Shown in pieces: positions 1-10,470 of a DNA stretch of 64,000 bases; within the stretch, counting starts at the first letter, position 1, and each line of letters begins with the position of its first letter. Origin of the DNA: Corynebacterium meridianum (GTDB taxonomy: Bacteria; Actinomycetota; Actinomycetes; Mycobacteriales; Mycobacteriaceae). The stretch spans positions 471,264-535,263 of the forward strand of contig NZ_JAEIOS010000009.1 of the NCBI RefSeq assembly GCF_016342265.1, given 5' to 3'. Position numbers and translations under genes: made by a program. The notes under the pieces were generated by a model. The model was not told the origin of the DNA and made no database searches. It saw only the letters and a list, made by a program, of their open reading frames with translations.

Positions 1-3000
1 GGCACCACCCTTGGCGTGACCGGTCAGCGTCTTCTGGGAGACCACGAACATGGGGTTGTCCGTGTCCCGGCCGAGAGCCGCCCACAGCTGCGAGTGCAGC
101 TCGGACTCGTTGGGGTCGTTCGCGTTGGTGGAGGTGTCGTGCTTGGACACCACGCGCACGTCGTCCGGGGTGAGGCCCAGACCCTTCAGGTTGCGGGCCA
201 GGGCGGAGCGTTCCCCGCCGCGGGCCGCCCCCAGGGCTCCGAGGCCCGGAGCCGGGATCGAGGTGTGTGCCCCGTCGGCGTAGCTCTGGGCGTGGGCGAC
301 GACGGCGAGCACGGGCAGGCCGAGCTTCGCCGCGACATCACCGCGGGCGATGATGACGGTGCCGCCACCCTCGGCCTCGACGAAGCCGCCGCGGCGACGG
401 TCGTTCGCGCGGGAGTAGAAGCGCTCGTCGATGCCCTTGTCTGCCATCGCCTGCGAGCGGGCGGTGGCGTTCATGTCGCCGAAGCCGGTGAGCGATTCGA
501 CGCTGATGTCGTCGATACCGCCGGTGACCACGACCTCCGCCTTCCCGACCCGGATCTTGTCCACGCCCTCCTCCAGGGAGACGGCGGCGGTGGCGCAGGC
601 GGCGACGGGGTGGATCATCGCGCCGTAGCCGCCGACCCAGGACTGCATGACGTGTGCGGCGACGACGTTGGGCAGGGCCTCCTGCAGGATGTCGCTGGGG
701 CGGTCCTCGCCGATGAAGCGGGAGACGAACACCTTGTGCAGGGACTCCATGCCGCCGATGCCGGTGCCCTGGGTGCAGGCGACGTCACCGGGGTGCACGG
801 CGGTGAGCAGTTCGGCCGGGGTGAAGCCGCTGGCGAGGAACGCGTCCACGGCGGTGACGAGGTTCCAGCAGGCGATCCGGTCGAGACCGTCGATCATGGA
901 GGCGGGGATGCCCCAGTGGGCGGGGTCGAAGCCGGTGGGCATCTGGCCGCCGACGGTGCGGCTGAGGCACGCCCGGCGCGGGATCGAGGCGCGGGCGCCC
1001 TTCGCCTTGTGCACCGTCCATTCGCCGTCGTCGCCCTCCCAGATCCGGGTGGTCGCCGGGTCGGCGTCGAGGTAGTCGCGGGCCTCGGATTCGCTCGCGA
1101 CGGTGAATTCGATGTCGCGGTCGAGGTACACGGTCGCGAGGTCGATCGATCCCTGGTCGACGAGGGTGAAGTCGTCGACGAAGGTGCGGATGCCGGAGCG
1201 GGCGACGACCTCGTCGCGGAAGCGGTCGTAGATGTCCTCCTCGGCGACAGCGGCCCCGGAGTCGTCGTACCAGCCGGGTGTGGGGTCCTCGGCCCAGGTG
1301 ATCAGACCCATCATCCAGGCGAGTTCCATGACACCGGCGGCGGTGAGATCGACGGTGCCGTCGCGGTGGATCCCGTACTCGGCCTCGGTGCGGGTGCGTC
1401 CGGAGCCCCAGGATGAGACCTCACCGACGCCGACGACGACGATGAGGTCCTCGAGGTCGGTGTTCACCTCGCCGATGTCGACGGGCTGCGGCTGTGCGCG
1501 GCGGGCCGGGGTGGGCAGGGCGCGGATCGTCGCACCCGTGTCCCCGGCATCGTCGGTGCCGGCCGCGGCCGCGGCCAGTGCGTCACGGTCGATGCCGCGG
1601 GCGAGTTCGGGCAGGGACACCTCGGAGTCGGCGAGACCACCGGTCAGGTCGGCGTCGATCGGGGTATCCACCGCGCGGCGGCGGGCGTCCGGGGTGGCCA
1701 GTCCGAGCAGGTCTCCGGTGATCTCGTCGGGGGTGTAGACGTGGATGCCGGCCTTCTCCGCCGCGGGCACGAGCAGGTCGTTGCCGCCCATGAGGTTGGT
1801 GCCGGACACCCAGCCGATGCGGGCCTGGGCGAGGCTGATGTGCTCGGGCCAGCCGGTCTCGGAGTGCCACTTGGCGAGGATCGCGTCGAACGCGGCCTTG
1901 ACCTCACCGTAGGCCCCGTCACCGCCGAAGGTGCCCCGGTTCGGGGAGCCGGGCAGGACGACGTGGGCGCGGGTGCCGACGGAGCCGGTCGCCGCGAGTC
2001 GGGCGAGCCCGGCGATGGTGCGTTCGACGGACCAGAGCAGCAGGCGGGCCTGGTTCTCGGCGGCCCCTCCGGCGTCGGCGAGCGATCCGGAGACCCGGGG
2101 CGCGGCGAACGGGAACGCGAGGGTCGGGATGAGCGCGGGCTTGGTCACGGTGACCTTCTCCCCGACGGTGACCTTCTCCTCGGTGCCGATCCAGTCGATC
2201 AGGGAGTCGACGTCCCGGAAGGAGGACATGTTGGCGGGCACGAGCCAGAGCCGGGCGCCGGCGGTGGCGTGTGCCGCGTAGAGGCCGCGCGCGTACTCCT
2301 TGCGGGCTTGCGTGACGCGGGAGGCGGTCACGATGACCGTCGCCCCGCGCTCGAGCAGGCCGGCGACGATGGAGCCGGCGATGGAACCGGGCGCCGCGCC
2401 GGTGACCAGGGCGACCTCCCCGTCGAACTCGGGGGTGGAGTCGCCCGTGGCGGCCTCGGCGATGCGGGCGAGCACCCCGCGACGGGTCTCGTCGTCGGTG
2501 TGTTCCGCCCACCAGCGGGCCTGACCGGCCACGGTCTCTCCGGTGCCCGCGAAGCGGGCGATGGTGGCGGTGTCGTCGGTGGCCGCGTCGGCACCGGTGG
2601 CGATGCGGGCGAGTTCCTCGCGGGCGATCGCCCAGCGGTCGTCGAAGAGCACGGCCCGGTCCGCGTCGAACACCGGGGTGACGAGTTTCAGCCACTGGGG
2701 GCCGAGCTCCGACTCGACGGCCTCGAGCAGGGCCCCGTCCGCGGAACCGCCGTCGGTCTCCTCGGGCGACGGGGTGAGCCCCAGGGTGTCGAGGATGGTG
2801 CGGGCGGTTTCCGCGAGGACACCGTCCGGTCCGGTGACGGTGTCGGCGTAGGCGTCGAGGGCCGCGGAATCGACCACTCCCCCGCCACCACCGGTCGATC
2901 CACCACCGAGGGAGACCTCCGTGCTGTTCGCCGCGGCGACGGCGCGCACGGCGGCGTCGATGAGTGCGTCGAAGTCGGCCGTCGACGTCGGCTGCGCGCC

Positions 3001-6000
3001 GGGCAGGGTACCCAGCTCACCGCCCCGCACCGATTCCTCGGTGCGGGTGCCGAGGACGAGTTCGACCTCGACGGGGGCGACCCAGCTGGTGGGCAGACCC
3101 CAGGTTCCGGTGACCCGGTCGCCGATGTGGGCCGCCTTGGACCCCGCCTGCGCGGCGAGGGTGCGCAGGCGCGCGCCGGTCAGTTCGGAGAGCACCGGCC
3201 CGAAGGGCGTGTAGCCGGGGGCGGCGGTGGTCACGCGGGACTTCAGCGTGGTGACGTCCGCCTCGGCGGCACCGTCGATCGTGGGGACGCCGAGTTCGGC
3301 GGCCATATCCATCAACAACTGGTTCCGCCTCGAGGAGACGCCGTTGGTCAGTGTCTCGGTGGTGTCGGTGCCGGTGATCTGCTCGGTGCGCAGCTTGTTC
3401 TGCACCGCGAACAGGGTGATGATCGCGTCGGCCGCGGTGAAGTTCAGTTCGGGCGCGGGTCCCGCGGCCTGCCCACCTGAGGGGGCGGGAGTGGCGGGGG
3501 CGGCTGCGATCTCCGCCGTGGCGGGCACGGGATCCGGGGTGGCGGTCGCGGTCCCGGGATCGACGGCGGCGGGTTCGTCAGCGGCCGCGTCGACCTGGTC
3601 CTCGTCTGCGGTGTCCGTGGCGGGGGCGTCCTGCTGATCGGTCAGGTACACCACCGGTTCGTCGCGCTCCAGGTTGTGGACCGTCGTGGTCGCGGTCGCG
3701 AACTGCGGCAGTTCGAGGGTGCGGGCCATGAGGTTCGCCAGCGTCGGGGAGGACGCAAGGCCGACCTCGACGACGTGCTCCACGCCCCGGTCGCCGAGCA
3801 GCAGCGCCTGGGTCTCGATCCACCGGACCGGGGAGGCGAACTGCCAGGACAGCAGCTCGATGAGCAGCAGCCGGGAGAGTGCCGCCGGGTCATCGGAGGC
3901 GAGCTTGTCGAACGCGCCGTCCGCACCGAGCAGCTCCCGGAGGGGTTCGGCGGGGACGACCTCGAGGATGGACTCCGCGAAGTCGCGGGTCAGCTCGAAG
4001 GGGCGGGCGACGAGGTTCGGGATGTAGCGGTCGACCAGGGCGTCGACGTCCAGGTCGGTGGGCAGCAGGGCGTCGAGTTTCTCCGCGAACGCGGCGACAC
4101 CGGGGCGCAGCACCGAGGAGTGGAAGGGGACGTCGATGCCGGGGATCGGGATGAACGCGCGGCGTCCGCCCGCGGCCTCCGCGCGCGCGGCGGCGTCGGC
4201 CTCGAGTGCCTTCAGCCCGGCGAGGGTTCCGGCCACGGCGTACTGCTGGCCGGCGACGTTGAAGTTCACGATCTCCAGGAACTCGCCCGAGGCTTCCGCG
4301 ATGGAGCGGACGTACTCCACCACGCCGTCGTCGTCCACGCCGAACTGGTTCGGTCGCAGCGCGCCGAGGCCGTAGTTGGAGCGGCCCCGGTCGTCGCGCG
4401 GGACGAGGGAGTGCATGGCCGAACCGCGGGAGAAGACGATGTCGATGACGCCCTCGAGCTCGAATATCCCGGCCGTCGACGCGAGCGAGGTGTACTCGCC
4501 CAGCGAGTGCCCGGCGTACATCGAGCCGGGGACGAGCAGTCCCTCGTGCCGCAGACGCTCGGTCTGACCGTAGGCGACGACGGCGAGAGCGACCTGGGTG
4601 AACTGCGTGAGGTAGAGGACACCCTTCGGGTGCCGGTAGACGGTCTCCCCCACCTTCAGCTCGACGGGGTTGTCGTCGACGACCTGGATGATGGAGAACC
4701 CGAGTGCGGCGCGGGTGTGTTCGTCGGCCCGCTGCCAGACGGCGCGGGACGCTGCGGAGGCTGCGCGGTCCGCGCTCGCCATGCCCTGCGCCTGGATGCC
4801 CTGGCCGGGGTAGACGTAGGCGGTGGTCGGTGCCTCGAGGAGCGCCTGGCCGCGGGAGACGACGACCCCGTCGATACGGCAGGTCACCTCCACGGCCGGG
4901 TTCGGGCCGCTGCGTCCGACGCGCTCGACGGTGATCTCCACGACGTCATCGAGCTGCACCATGCCGTACATGGAGTAGGTCCAGCCGAGCAGGCGGGCCG
5001 GGCGACTGCCGGGCTCCGCTGCGGTGGCGAGGTGCTGGGCGGTGGCCGAGAGCCACATTCCGTGCACCAGCGGCGCGTCGAGGCCGACGAGGCGGGCCGC
5101 GTTGGTGGAGGTGTGGATCGGGTTGTAGTCACCCGACACCACGGCGAAAGGGGTCATGTCGCCCGGCGCGGTGACCGTCGCGCGGCGGATGAAGCTGCGC
5201 GGGGTGTCGTCGATCGTGGCGTCGACGCCACCGAACTCGGGTGCCGCCGGTGCGGGGTCGGTGGTGGTGACGCGGCCGCGGATGGCGAAGCGTTCGACCA
5301 TCGTGGCGATCACGTCACCGTCGTGGCGCAGGACGAGGTCCACGGTGACGATGCGGCCCGAGGCGGACTCGTCGAAGGGGCGGGTGCGGGCCTCGACGTC
5401 GATGTGCCGGTCGGTGCCGTCGCGCAGTTCGGCGAGCGGGACCCGGAGGTCCACGCAGTGGTCGAGGTGCACGGCGTTGAGCAGCCCCTCGATGACGGGG
5501 TAGCCGTCGGAGAGTTTGCCGGAGCCGAGGGCGGTGTAGATCGCGGGCCAGCAGGGCCCGACGAGGGCGTCTGCGGTGCCGGGCGCGGTGCGTACCCCGG
5601 TGAGTGCGGCGCCGGTGACCGCGGTGTGCGCGGTGAACAGGTGGGCGGGCAGGGTGAAGGAGTCGCGGACGACGCCGAACGCCGAGCCCTCATCCTCGTG
5701 GACGCGGGGCAGGTCGGTGATGTCGTCACCGGCCGCCGAGGTGGACCCGACGCCGGCCACGCCGGCGAGCAGCGCGTAGACGCTGTCGGGGAGGTGTTCC
5801 CGGGAGACGACCGGCACGGCGCCGGTGGCGCAGGGTTCCCCCAGCAGGACGGGGATGTCGACGTGCTCGATGACGAAGGGATGCTCACCCTCGAGCCCGT
5901 CCCAGTAGGAGTCGCAGAGGATCCGGATCGTCCACGGGTCGCCGTCCGTGTCGGGTTCGAGGAGTTCGAACGCCTCGGGGTCGAGGACGTGGGCGGGGTT

Positions 6001-8766
6001 GTCGATGAGGTGTCCGTGCCACACGATGTGCGGGGCGGCCAGCAGGAAGTCCCGTTCGGTGACGGCGGAGGCCAGTCGGGAGAACACCTCGTGGACCGGG
6101 GCGTCGTGTTCCCGCAGGTCCTCGACGCAGGCGGCCTCGAAGCGGCCGAGGAGTTCCGCGACGGGTTCATCGACGCGGTCGATGCCCGCGACGGAGACCG
6201 GTCCGGGGATGCAGCGGACCTTGTCGGCGTCATAGCGGTCGTCGTGGGCCTGCCAGAGTGTGTCCAGTCCCCACCAGCGGGCGATGTCGGCGTCGATGGC
6301 CGGCACCCAGGGCATGGGCTTGTGGTGTTTGCGGTTGAGCCCGATGAACCAGGCGGCGTCCCGGGCTCCGACGATGGTGTCGGTGGCCTCCGGGTAGCGG
6401 TCCAGGAGTTTCTCGACGGCGGCTGGGCCGTCGGTGATGGAGTCGATGTCGGGGAACAGGGTGGGGATCTCGCCGTGGTCGGCGGGCGCGAGGCGCGCCT
6501 CGATCCGGTGGACGAGGTCGAGGAAGCGGTCGGACCAGCTCGGGTCGGTCCAGGGCCAGGCGAGTTCGACGAAGCGCTGCAGCCACTGCGCGTAGGTCAT
6601 CTCGGAGACCTCACCGAAGTAGGGCTTCGCGGTGGCGTCGAGGGCCGCGATGATCTCGTCGCGGCGCGCGGCGACGGCCTCGTCGGAGGAGGTGTCCAGG
6701 GAGCTGAGCAGTCGGGAGCAGCGGGCCGAGGAGTTGTCCACCTCGTACATGTCGGCGTGCAGGTGGGAGAGCCCGGAGGTGACCCCGCCACGGGAGTTGC
6801 CGCGTCCGACCCAGCCGCCGGCGTCATCCGGGTCGACGCCGGGTGTGTCGACGAGGAGCTTCTTGACCTGCGGTGAGGTGGTGGCCTCCTTCGTGGTCAT
6901 CGCCGCGGTGCCGACGAGGACACCGTCGACGGGCATGGCGGGCATGCCGTGGCGGGTCGCCCAGGATCCGGTGATCCACTGCGCGGCCTTGTCCGGGGTG
7001 CCGATGCCGCCGCCGACGAGGACGACGACGTTGTCGTGGGCGCGGATCTCCGCGTAGGTGGCCAGCAGCAGGTCGTCGAGGTTGACCCAGGAGTGGTGTC
7101 CACCCGCGTGCCCGTCCTCGATCTGCATGATGACCGGGGTGTCCGGGTTGGCCTCCGCGATGGCGAGGCAGGCCCGGATCTGCTCCACGGTGCCGGGCTT
7201 GAAGCAGACGTAGGGGAATCCGTCGGCGTTGAGGCCGGTGATGAGCTCGGTGGCCTCCTCGACCTCGGGGATGCCCGCGGAGATGGTCACGCCGTTGAGC
7301 GAGACACCCGTGGCTCGGGCCCGGGAGACGATGCGCTGCGCCCCGAACTGGAGGTTCCACATGTAGCGGTCGAGGAACATCGAGTTGAACTGCGCGCAGC
7401 GGCCCTGGTCGAGCTGCGCGACGAGTCCGTCCCGGTTCTTGGCGAAGACCTCCTCGGAGTACTGTCCGCCGCCGGCCATCTCCGCCCAGAATCCGGCGTT
7501 CGCCGCGGCTGCGACGATGCCCGGATCGACGGTGGTCGGGGTCATACCAGCGAGGATCACCGGCGAGTTGCCGGTGAGGGTGGTGAACTTCGTCTCCACG
7601 CTGAACGAGCCGTCGGAGAGGTGCAGCAGCTTCGGGGCGAACCGGGAGAAGTCACTGGCCTGCGGCAGTTCGGTGCCGGGGGTCGCGAGCTGGTCGCGCG
7701 CGGCGACGGTGGAGGCGTCGACGATGGCGATTCCCCGGCCCTGCAGGAGTGGACGGGTCATCCGGTCCAGTGCCCCACCCGGATCGATGACCAGCAGGTG
7801 CGAGCAGTTGTCGAGGCAGTCGCCGAGCTCCGTGTCCCAGTCGTGGTGGTCGACCAGGATCGACCGGGCGAGATCCGTCGCGGGGACGTCCTCCAGATCG
7901 CACCGTGCGGACAGAGCCGCGGCGCGGTCCACGGCCGGGCCCATCACCGAGTGGTGGAAGGGGGCGGCGACCTCGAGGACGTCGAAGAACGGCTCGATCA
8001 GTGAACCGCCCCGCTTCTTGTCGATGATCCCCTCGTTGTGGGTCTCGGCGGCCGCGGTGAGCGCCCCCCGGACGCGGGCCAGTCCCTCCGCTGTCCCGGC
8101 GAGGACGAAATGCCGGGGGCTGTTGCACAGCGCGACCTCCACCCCGGATCCGGCGACCCCGGCCAGTGCGGCGTCGATTCCCTCGCGGCAGAAACCACGG
8201 ACACTCAGCATGCAGGATTCGTCCGAGCTGATGTCGAGTTCACGTGCGCGGGCGGAGGTCACCGCGCCGAGGATGAGAGCGAACGCGACCACGTCGACCA
8301 ACCGGGAACGGTCCCCGTCCGCGATGGCCCCGGCTGCGGCGACACCGAGGCTGCCCTGGGAGTGACCGGCGAACCGCCAGGTATTCAGGGTGACCCCGGC
8401 ATCGGCGAGCTGGTGGAGGGCGCCGATCTGCGCGAGCGTGATGCCCGCGACGGAAACCGCGGGCTCCCGGTCGAGGGGCAGCCGGTGCGGAGCCGCCCCG
8501 CCGATCAGGGAGTGCAGGCGTTCGCGGGCGCCGGGAACGATGATCGAGATGTCCCGGGCGACCGGGGCGCAGCGGTGCCAGGCGGCATCGAGCAGCTCAT
8601 CGAGGAGCCGGGCGGTCGACGTATCCGTCACACTGTCGGCGAGCGCCTCGACCCACTGCGACGCCTGTCCGGCGAACAGTATCCCCGGGTGCGGGATCTG
8701 ATGCAGCGGGGTCTCACCGGCGGTGAAGCTCGTGATGTCGTTGGTGTCGGCGTGCGTGGTGGTCAC
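1..8766 (-). CDS. fas: Type I fatty acid synthase, multidomain (3' end outside window)
   Basis: De novo synthesis of long-chain acyl-CoA from acetyl- and malonyl-CoA; cytosolic. 2922 codons lie in the window. The frame is open to the left edge, so roughly 50-80 C-terminal residues are missing (family about 3000 aa). GTG start at 8766 is preceded by GAGGAG. Domains in order: acyltransferase (GHSQG near residue 136), FMN enoyl reductase (about 405-640), hot-dog dehydratase (GDYNPIHT near 1213), malonyl/palmitoyl transferase (GHSLGE near 1418), ACP (GVSSRRNQ near 1809, the serine being the phosphopantetheine site), ketoreductase (ALVTGAAPGS near 2120) and ketosynthase (Cys in VAACATAAV near 2722, His in KHDTST near 2874, final GHAKGG). 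All catalytic residues seen are intact. C. glutamicum has two such enzymes; the neighbourhood suggests the fasB position, which I infer from memory. A palindromic operator lies about 270 bp upstream. Confidence 0.97.
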   Translation of the reverse strand, partial: MTTTHADTNDITSFTAGETPLHQIPHPGILFAGQASQWVEALADSVTDTSTARLLDELLDAAWHRCAPVARDISIIVPGARERLHSLIGGAAPHRLPLDREPAVSVAGITLAQIGALHQLADAGVTLNTWRFAGHSQGSLGVAAAGAIADGDRSRLVDVVAFALILGAVTSARARELDISSDESCMLSVRGFCREGIDAALAGVAGSGVEVALCNSPRHFVLAGTAEGLARVRGALTAAAETHNEGIIDKKRGGSLIEPFFDVLEVAAPFHHSVMGPAVDRAAALSARCDLEDVPATDLARSILVDHHDWDTELGDCLDNCSHLLVIDPGGALDRMTRPLLQGRGIAIVDASTVAARDQLATPGTELPQASDFSRFAPKLLHLSDGSFSVETKFTTLTGNSPVILAGMTPTTVDPGIVAAAANAGFWAEMAGGGQYSEEVFAKNRDGLVAQLDQGRCAQFNSMFLDRYMWNLQFGAQRIVSRARATGVSLNGVTISAGIPEVEEATELITGLNADGFPYVCFKPGTVEQIRACLAIAEANPDTPVIMQIEDGHAGGHHSWVNLDDLLLATYAEIRAHDNVVVLVGGGIGTPDKAAQWITGSWATRHGMPAMPVDGVLVGTAAMTTKEATTSPQVKKLLVDTPGVDPDDAGGWVGRGNSRGGVTSGLSHLHADMYEVDNSSARCSRLLSSLDTSSDEAVAARRDEIIAALDATAKPYFGEVSEMTYAQWLQRFVELAWPWTDPSWSDRFLDLVHRIEARLAPADHGEIPTLFPDIDSITDGPAAVEKLLDRYPEATDTIVGARDAAWFIGLNRKHHKPMPWVPAIDADIARWWGLDTLWQAHDDRYDADKVRCIPGPVSVAGIDRVDEPVAELLGRFEAACVEDLREHDAPVHEVFSRLASAVTERDFLLAAPHIVWHGHLIDNPAHVLDPEAFELLEPDTDGDPWTIRILCDSYWDGLEGEHPFVIEHVDIPVLLGEPCATGAVPVVSREHLPDSVYALLAGVAGVGSTSAAGDDITDLPRVHEDEGSAFGVVRDSFTLPAHLFTAHTAVTGAALTGVRTAPGTADALVGPCWPAIYTALGSGKLSDGYPVIEGLLNAVHLDHCVDLRVPLAELRDGTDRHIDVEARTRPFDESASGRIVTVDLVLRHDGDVIATMVERFAIRGRVTTTDPAPAAPEFGGVDATIDDTPRSFIRRATVTAPGDMTPFAVVSGDYNPIHTSTNAARLVGLDAPLVHGMWLSATAQHLATAAEPGSRPARLLGWTYSMYGMVQLDDVVEITVERVGRSGPNPAVEVTCRIDGVVVSRGQALLEAPTTAYVYPGQGIQAQGMASADRAASAASRAVWQRADEHTRAALGFSIIQVVDDNPVELKVGETVYRHPKGVLYLTQFTQVALAVVAYGQTERLRHEGLLVPGSMYAGHSLGEYTSLASTAGIFELEGVIDIVFSRGSAMHSLVPRDDRGRSNYGLGALRPNQFGVDDDGVVEYVRSIAEASGEFLEIVNFNVAGQQYAVAGTLAGLKALEADAAARAEAAGGRRAFIPIPGIDVPFHSSVLRPGVAAFAEKLDALLPTDLDVDALVDRYIPNLVARPFELTRDFAESILEVVPAEPLRELLGADGAFDKLASDDPAALSRLLLIELLSWQFASPVRWIETQALLLGDRGVEHVVEVGLASSPTLANLMARTLELPQFATATTTVHNLERDEPVVYLTDQQDAPATDTADEDQVDAAADEPAAVDPGTATATPDPVPATAEIAAAPATPAPSGGQAAGPAPELNFTAADAIITLFAVQNKLRTEQITGTDTTETLTNGVSSRRNQLLMDMAAELGVPTIDGAAEADVTTLKSRVTTAAPGYTPFGPVLSELTGARLRTLAAQAGSKAAHIGDRVTGTWGLPTSWVAPVEVELVLGTRTEESVRGGELGTLPGAQPTSTADFDALIDAAVRAVAAANSTEVSLGGGSTGGGGGVVDSAALDAYADTVTGPDGVLAETARTILDTLGLTPSPEETDGGSADGALLEAVESELGPQWLKLVTPVFDADRAVLFDDRWAIAREELARIATGADAATDDTATIARFAGTGETVAGQARWWAEHTDDETRRGVLARIAEAATGDSTPEFDGEVALVTGAAPGSIAGSIVAGLLERGATVIVTASRVTQARKEYARGLYAAHATAGARLWLVPANMSSFRDVDSLIDWIGTEEKVTVGEKVTVTKPALIPTLAFPFAAPRVSGSLADAGGAAENQARLLLWSVERTIAGLARLAATGSVGTRAHVVLPGSPNRGTFGGDGAYGEVKAAFDAILAKWHSETGWPEHISLAQARIGWVSGTNLMGGNDLLVPAAEKAGIHVYTPDEITGDLLGLATPDARRRAVDTPIDADLTGGLADSEVSLPELARGIDRDALAAAAAGTDDAGDTGATIRALPTPARRAQPQPVDIGEVNTDLEDLIVVVGVGEVSSWGSGRTRTEAEYGIHRDGTVDLTAAGVMELAWMMGLITWAEDPTPGWYDDSGAAVAEEDIYDRFRDEVVARSGIRTFVDDFTLVDQGSIDLATVYLDRDIEFTVASESEARDYLDADPATTRIWEGDDGEWTVHKAKGARASIPRRACLSRTVGGQMPTGFDPAHWGIPASMIDGLDRIACWNLVTAVDAFLASGFTPAELLTAVHPGDVACTQGTGIGGMESLHKVFVSRFIGEDRPSDILQEALPNVVAAHVMQSWVGGYGAMIHPVAACATAAVSLEEGVDKIRVGKAEVVVTGGIDDISVESLTGFGDMNATARSQAMADKGIDERFYSRANDRRRGGFVEAEGGGTVIIARGDVAAKLGLPVLAVVAHAQSYADGAHTSIPAPGLGALGAARGGERSALARNLKGLGLTPDDVRVVSKHDTSTNANDPNESELHSQLWAALGRDTDNPMFVVSQKTLTGHAKGGA

Positions 8767-9210
8767 TGGTGGGACTCCTCGGGAAGACGTTGACGGTGGT
8801 GCGCACGCGTCGGCCACCCGGCCCGGAACCCCGGGGCTGTGGGAGCTGGTTTCCCGTCGCGTCCGCCCGCCGTCGAACTCGGATTGACGGTGCTGACTGC
8901 TGATCGACGGCTCCATCCCGTCCCCCACGTCCATCGACCGGCGAGGTCAACAGGGCATGCGGACAGATGACGGACCCGTCTCCCCGGAGCGTAAGACAGT
9001 AAGGTTAGCCTGTCGAATACATTTCTGTATCAAAGCGATACGATCATGTATCGCAGCCGCTCACAGCGACGGCAACCGCTGATGTGTTCTTTCCCGCAAC
9101 CGCCACGGGATGGCGGATGAGCGTTTCACACGGTCGCCCGAATGGTTGCCCCCACAGCGGTCAGGCACATGCGGGAGATGACATCCGCAACGCGGGTCAA
9201 CTCCCCGGAA
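8767..9210 (-). promoter_or_regulatory. FAS upstream region with two GATAC/GTATC dyads
   Basis: This 444-bp gap between the TetR gene and FAS has no supported ORF. It holds a perfect inverted repeat, GCGATAC-6-GTATCGC, at 9035-9054, and beside it (9015-9032) a second, imperfect dyad with TACA/TGTA half-sites. A stem CCGCCA-5-TGGCGG lies at 9100-9116. The paired dyads look like a TetR-family operator overlapping the FAS promoter. On the minus strand TTGATA sits inside the dyads and TAnnnT-like boxes (TAACCT, TACTGT) follow, but I cannot fix the promoter spacing. Confidence 0.55.
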
Positions 9211-9906
9211 CTACTCCGGCACGTCCTCGGTCGCGGGCCTCGATGAGGCCATCAGAAGAGTGAGGACGAGATCCAGGATGTCGTCCAGCTCGAGCATCGT
9301 CCCCCGTCGGTGGTGCTCCGCCTCGACATCCGCCAGCCGGTCCCGCCACACCGACACCCCCGTGTAGCGCATCGTGATGCCGATGACGGCCTGCGCGATC
9401 GCCTCGGTGCGTTTGACCGGAACCCGGTCGACCTCCGCGAGCATCAGCTCGAGGGCCCGCCCGACTCCGACGACGAAGTCACGGTTGATCTCCATGAACT
9501 GCATCGCCCACTCCGGTTCCCGGGCCGCGCGGGCGAGGAGCTCGTTGTGCAGGACGAGGAAATCCCGGTCCAGCCCCAGCCGCTCCCTGGTCCGCAGCAG
9601 CGCATCGGTGAGTTTCTCGGCCGCCGCCTCGTCCGGACACGAGGTGTGGCGCGCGCCGGGATGAAACGCTGCGACCCACTCGCGGGTCACGGCGTCGAGA
9701 AGCTCGATGACCCGCGCATACTCCTCCCGGACAACCAGGGTGAACAGCGCGTCCTTGTCCGTGAAATTGGAGTAGAACGCACCCCTGGTGAAGCCCGCGG
9801 TCTGACAGATCCGCTCCAGCGTGCAGCCCTCGAAACCGTGGGAGACGATGACCTCACGGGTCGCCGCCACCAACCTGGACCGGGTCTCCGGATTACTGCG
9901 CACCAC
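9211..9906 (-). CDS. TetR-family transcriptional regulator
   Basis: A 231-residue one-component regulator. The N-terminal TetR helix-turn-helix (about residues 9-55) has the family pattern with GFEGCTLERIC and TRGAFYSNFTDKDALF. The remaining helical part is a ligand-binding domain I cannot assign to a ligand. The start is GTG at 9906, behind an AGGAG sequence. The gene is co-directional with and directly upstream of FAS. Paired GATAC/GTATC dyads stand between them, so the simplest inference is that it controls FAS and perhaps itself. It could equally be a lipid- or drug-responsive repressor of other genes. I do not recognise it as FasR itself. Confidence 0.9.
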   Translation of the reverse strand: MVRSNPETRSRLVAATREVIVSHGFEGCTLERICQTAGFTRGAFYSNFTDKDALFTLVVREEYARVIELLDAVTREWVAAFHPGARHTSCPDEAAAEKLTDALLRTRERLGLDRDFLVLHNELLARAAREPEWAMQFMEINRDFVVGVGRALELMLAEVDRVPVKRTEAIAQAVIGITMRYTGVSVWRDRLADVEAEHHRRGTMLELDDILDLVLTLLMASSRPATEDVPE

Positions 9907-9994
9907 GCCTCATCTCCTGGGATCATTCATCGACGCAACGGTGGGGCCGCCTGCGGGGACGGTTCCGCTCAGGCATCGTTCCCCTGCCGATGGG

Positions 9995-10408
9995 TCACAT
10001 CTGCACCATCGGGTGGGACCCGACCGGGATCCGGTTGCTGTCGACGATCTGCTTACCGAAGGGGAAACAGGTCACCGGGATCATCTTGAGGTTCGCCAGC
10101 GCGAGCGGGATCCCGATGATGGTCACCGCCTGGGCCACCGCCGTGGTCAGGTGCCCGAGGGCCAACCAGAAACCGGCCACGACGAACCAGATGACGTTGC
10201 TGAAGGTGCTGAGTCCGCCGGAACCGGTGTCCGGGACGATGACCGAGCGGCCGAACGGCCACAGGGCGTAGTTGGCCATCCGGAAGGAGGCGACGCCCGC
10301 GGGGATGGTGACGATGAAGATGCACGCGACGACCCCGAAGATCACGTATCCCAGAGCCAGCCACACGCCGGCGAATACGAACCAGATGATGTTCAGGAGG
10401 AGATTCAT
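9995..10408 (-). CDS. YccF-family small inner-membrane protein
   Basis: A 137-residue membrane protein with two tandem YccF repeats. Each repeat has a hydrophobic helix with a NVIWF/NIIWF-type start, then WLALG, then a second helix ending in a P(A/L)-type turn and an NxxxxPFG motif (NYALWPFG, and CFPFG in the second copy). Function is unknown across the family. On the coding strand the ATG at 10408 is preceded by TAGAAT and six bases, the spacing of a leaderless mRNA; no convincing Shine-Dalgarno is present. It lies between the glycosylase and TetR genes, all on the same strand. Confidence 0.85.
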   Translation of the reverse strand: MNLLLNIIWFVFAGVWLALGYVIFGVVACIFIVTIPAGVASFRMANYALWPFGRSVIVPDTGSGGLSTFSNVIWFVVAGFWLALGHLTTAVAQAVTIIGIPLALANLKMIPVTCFPFGKQIVDSNRIPVGSHPMVQM

Positions 10409-10470
10409 GCCCTCATTCTATGGCCACTGTCTGGGCATTTCCTGTGCTTCGCCCCCGAGTACGGCACGGA

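Noticed and set aside
3676..6876. A 1066-codon open frame on the plus strand, and similar long ones at 16-1416, 1741-3480 and 6949-8004
   Set aside because: They lie antisense to the FAS gene. High third-position GC keeps the opposite strand free of stops; the translations are repetitive Gly/Val/Asp/Arg without any domain.
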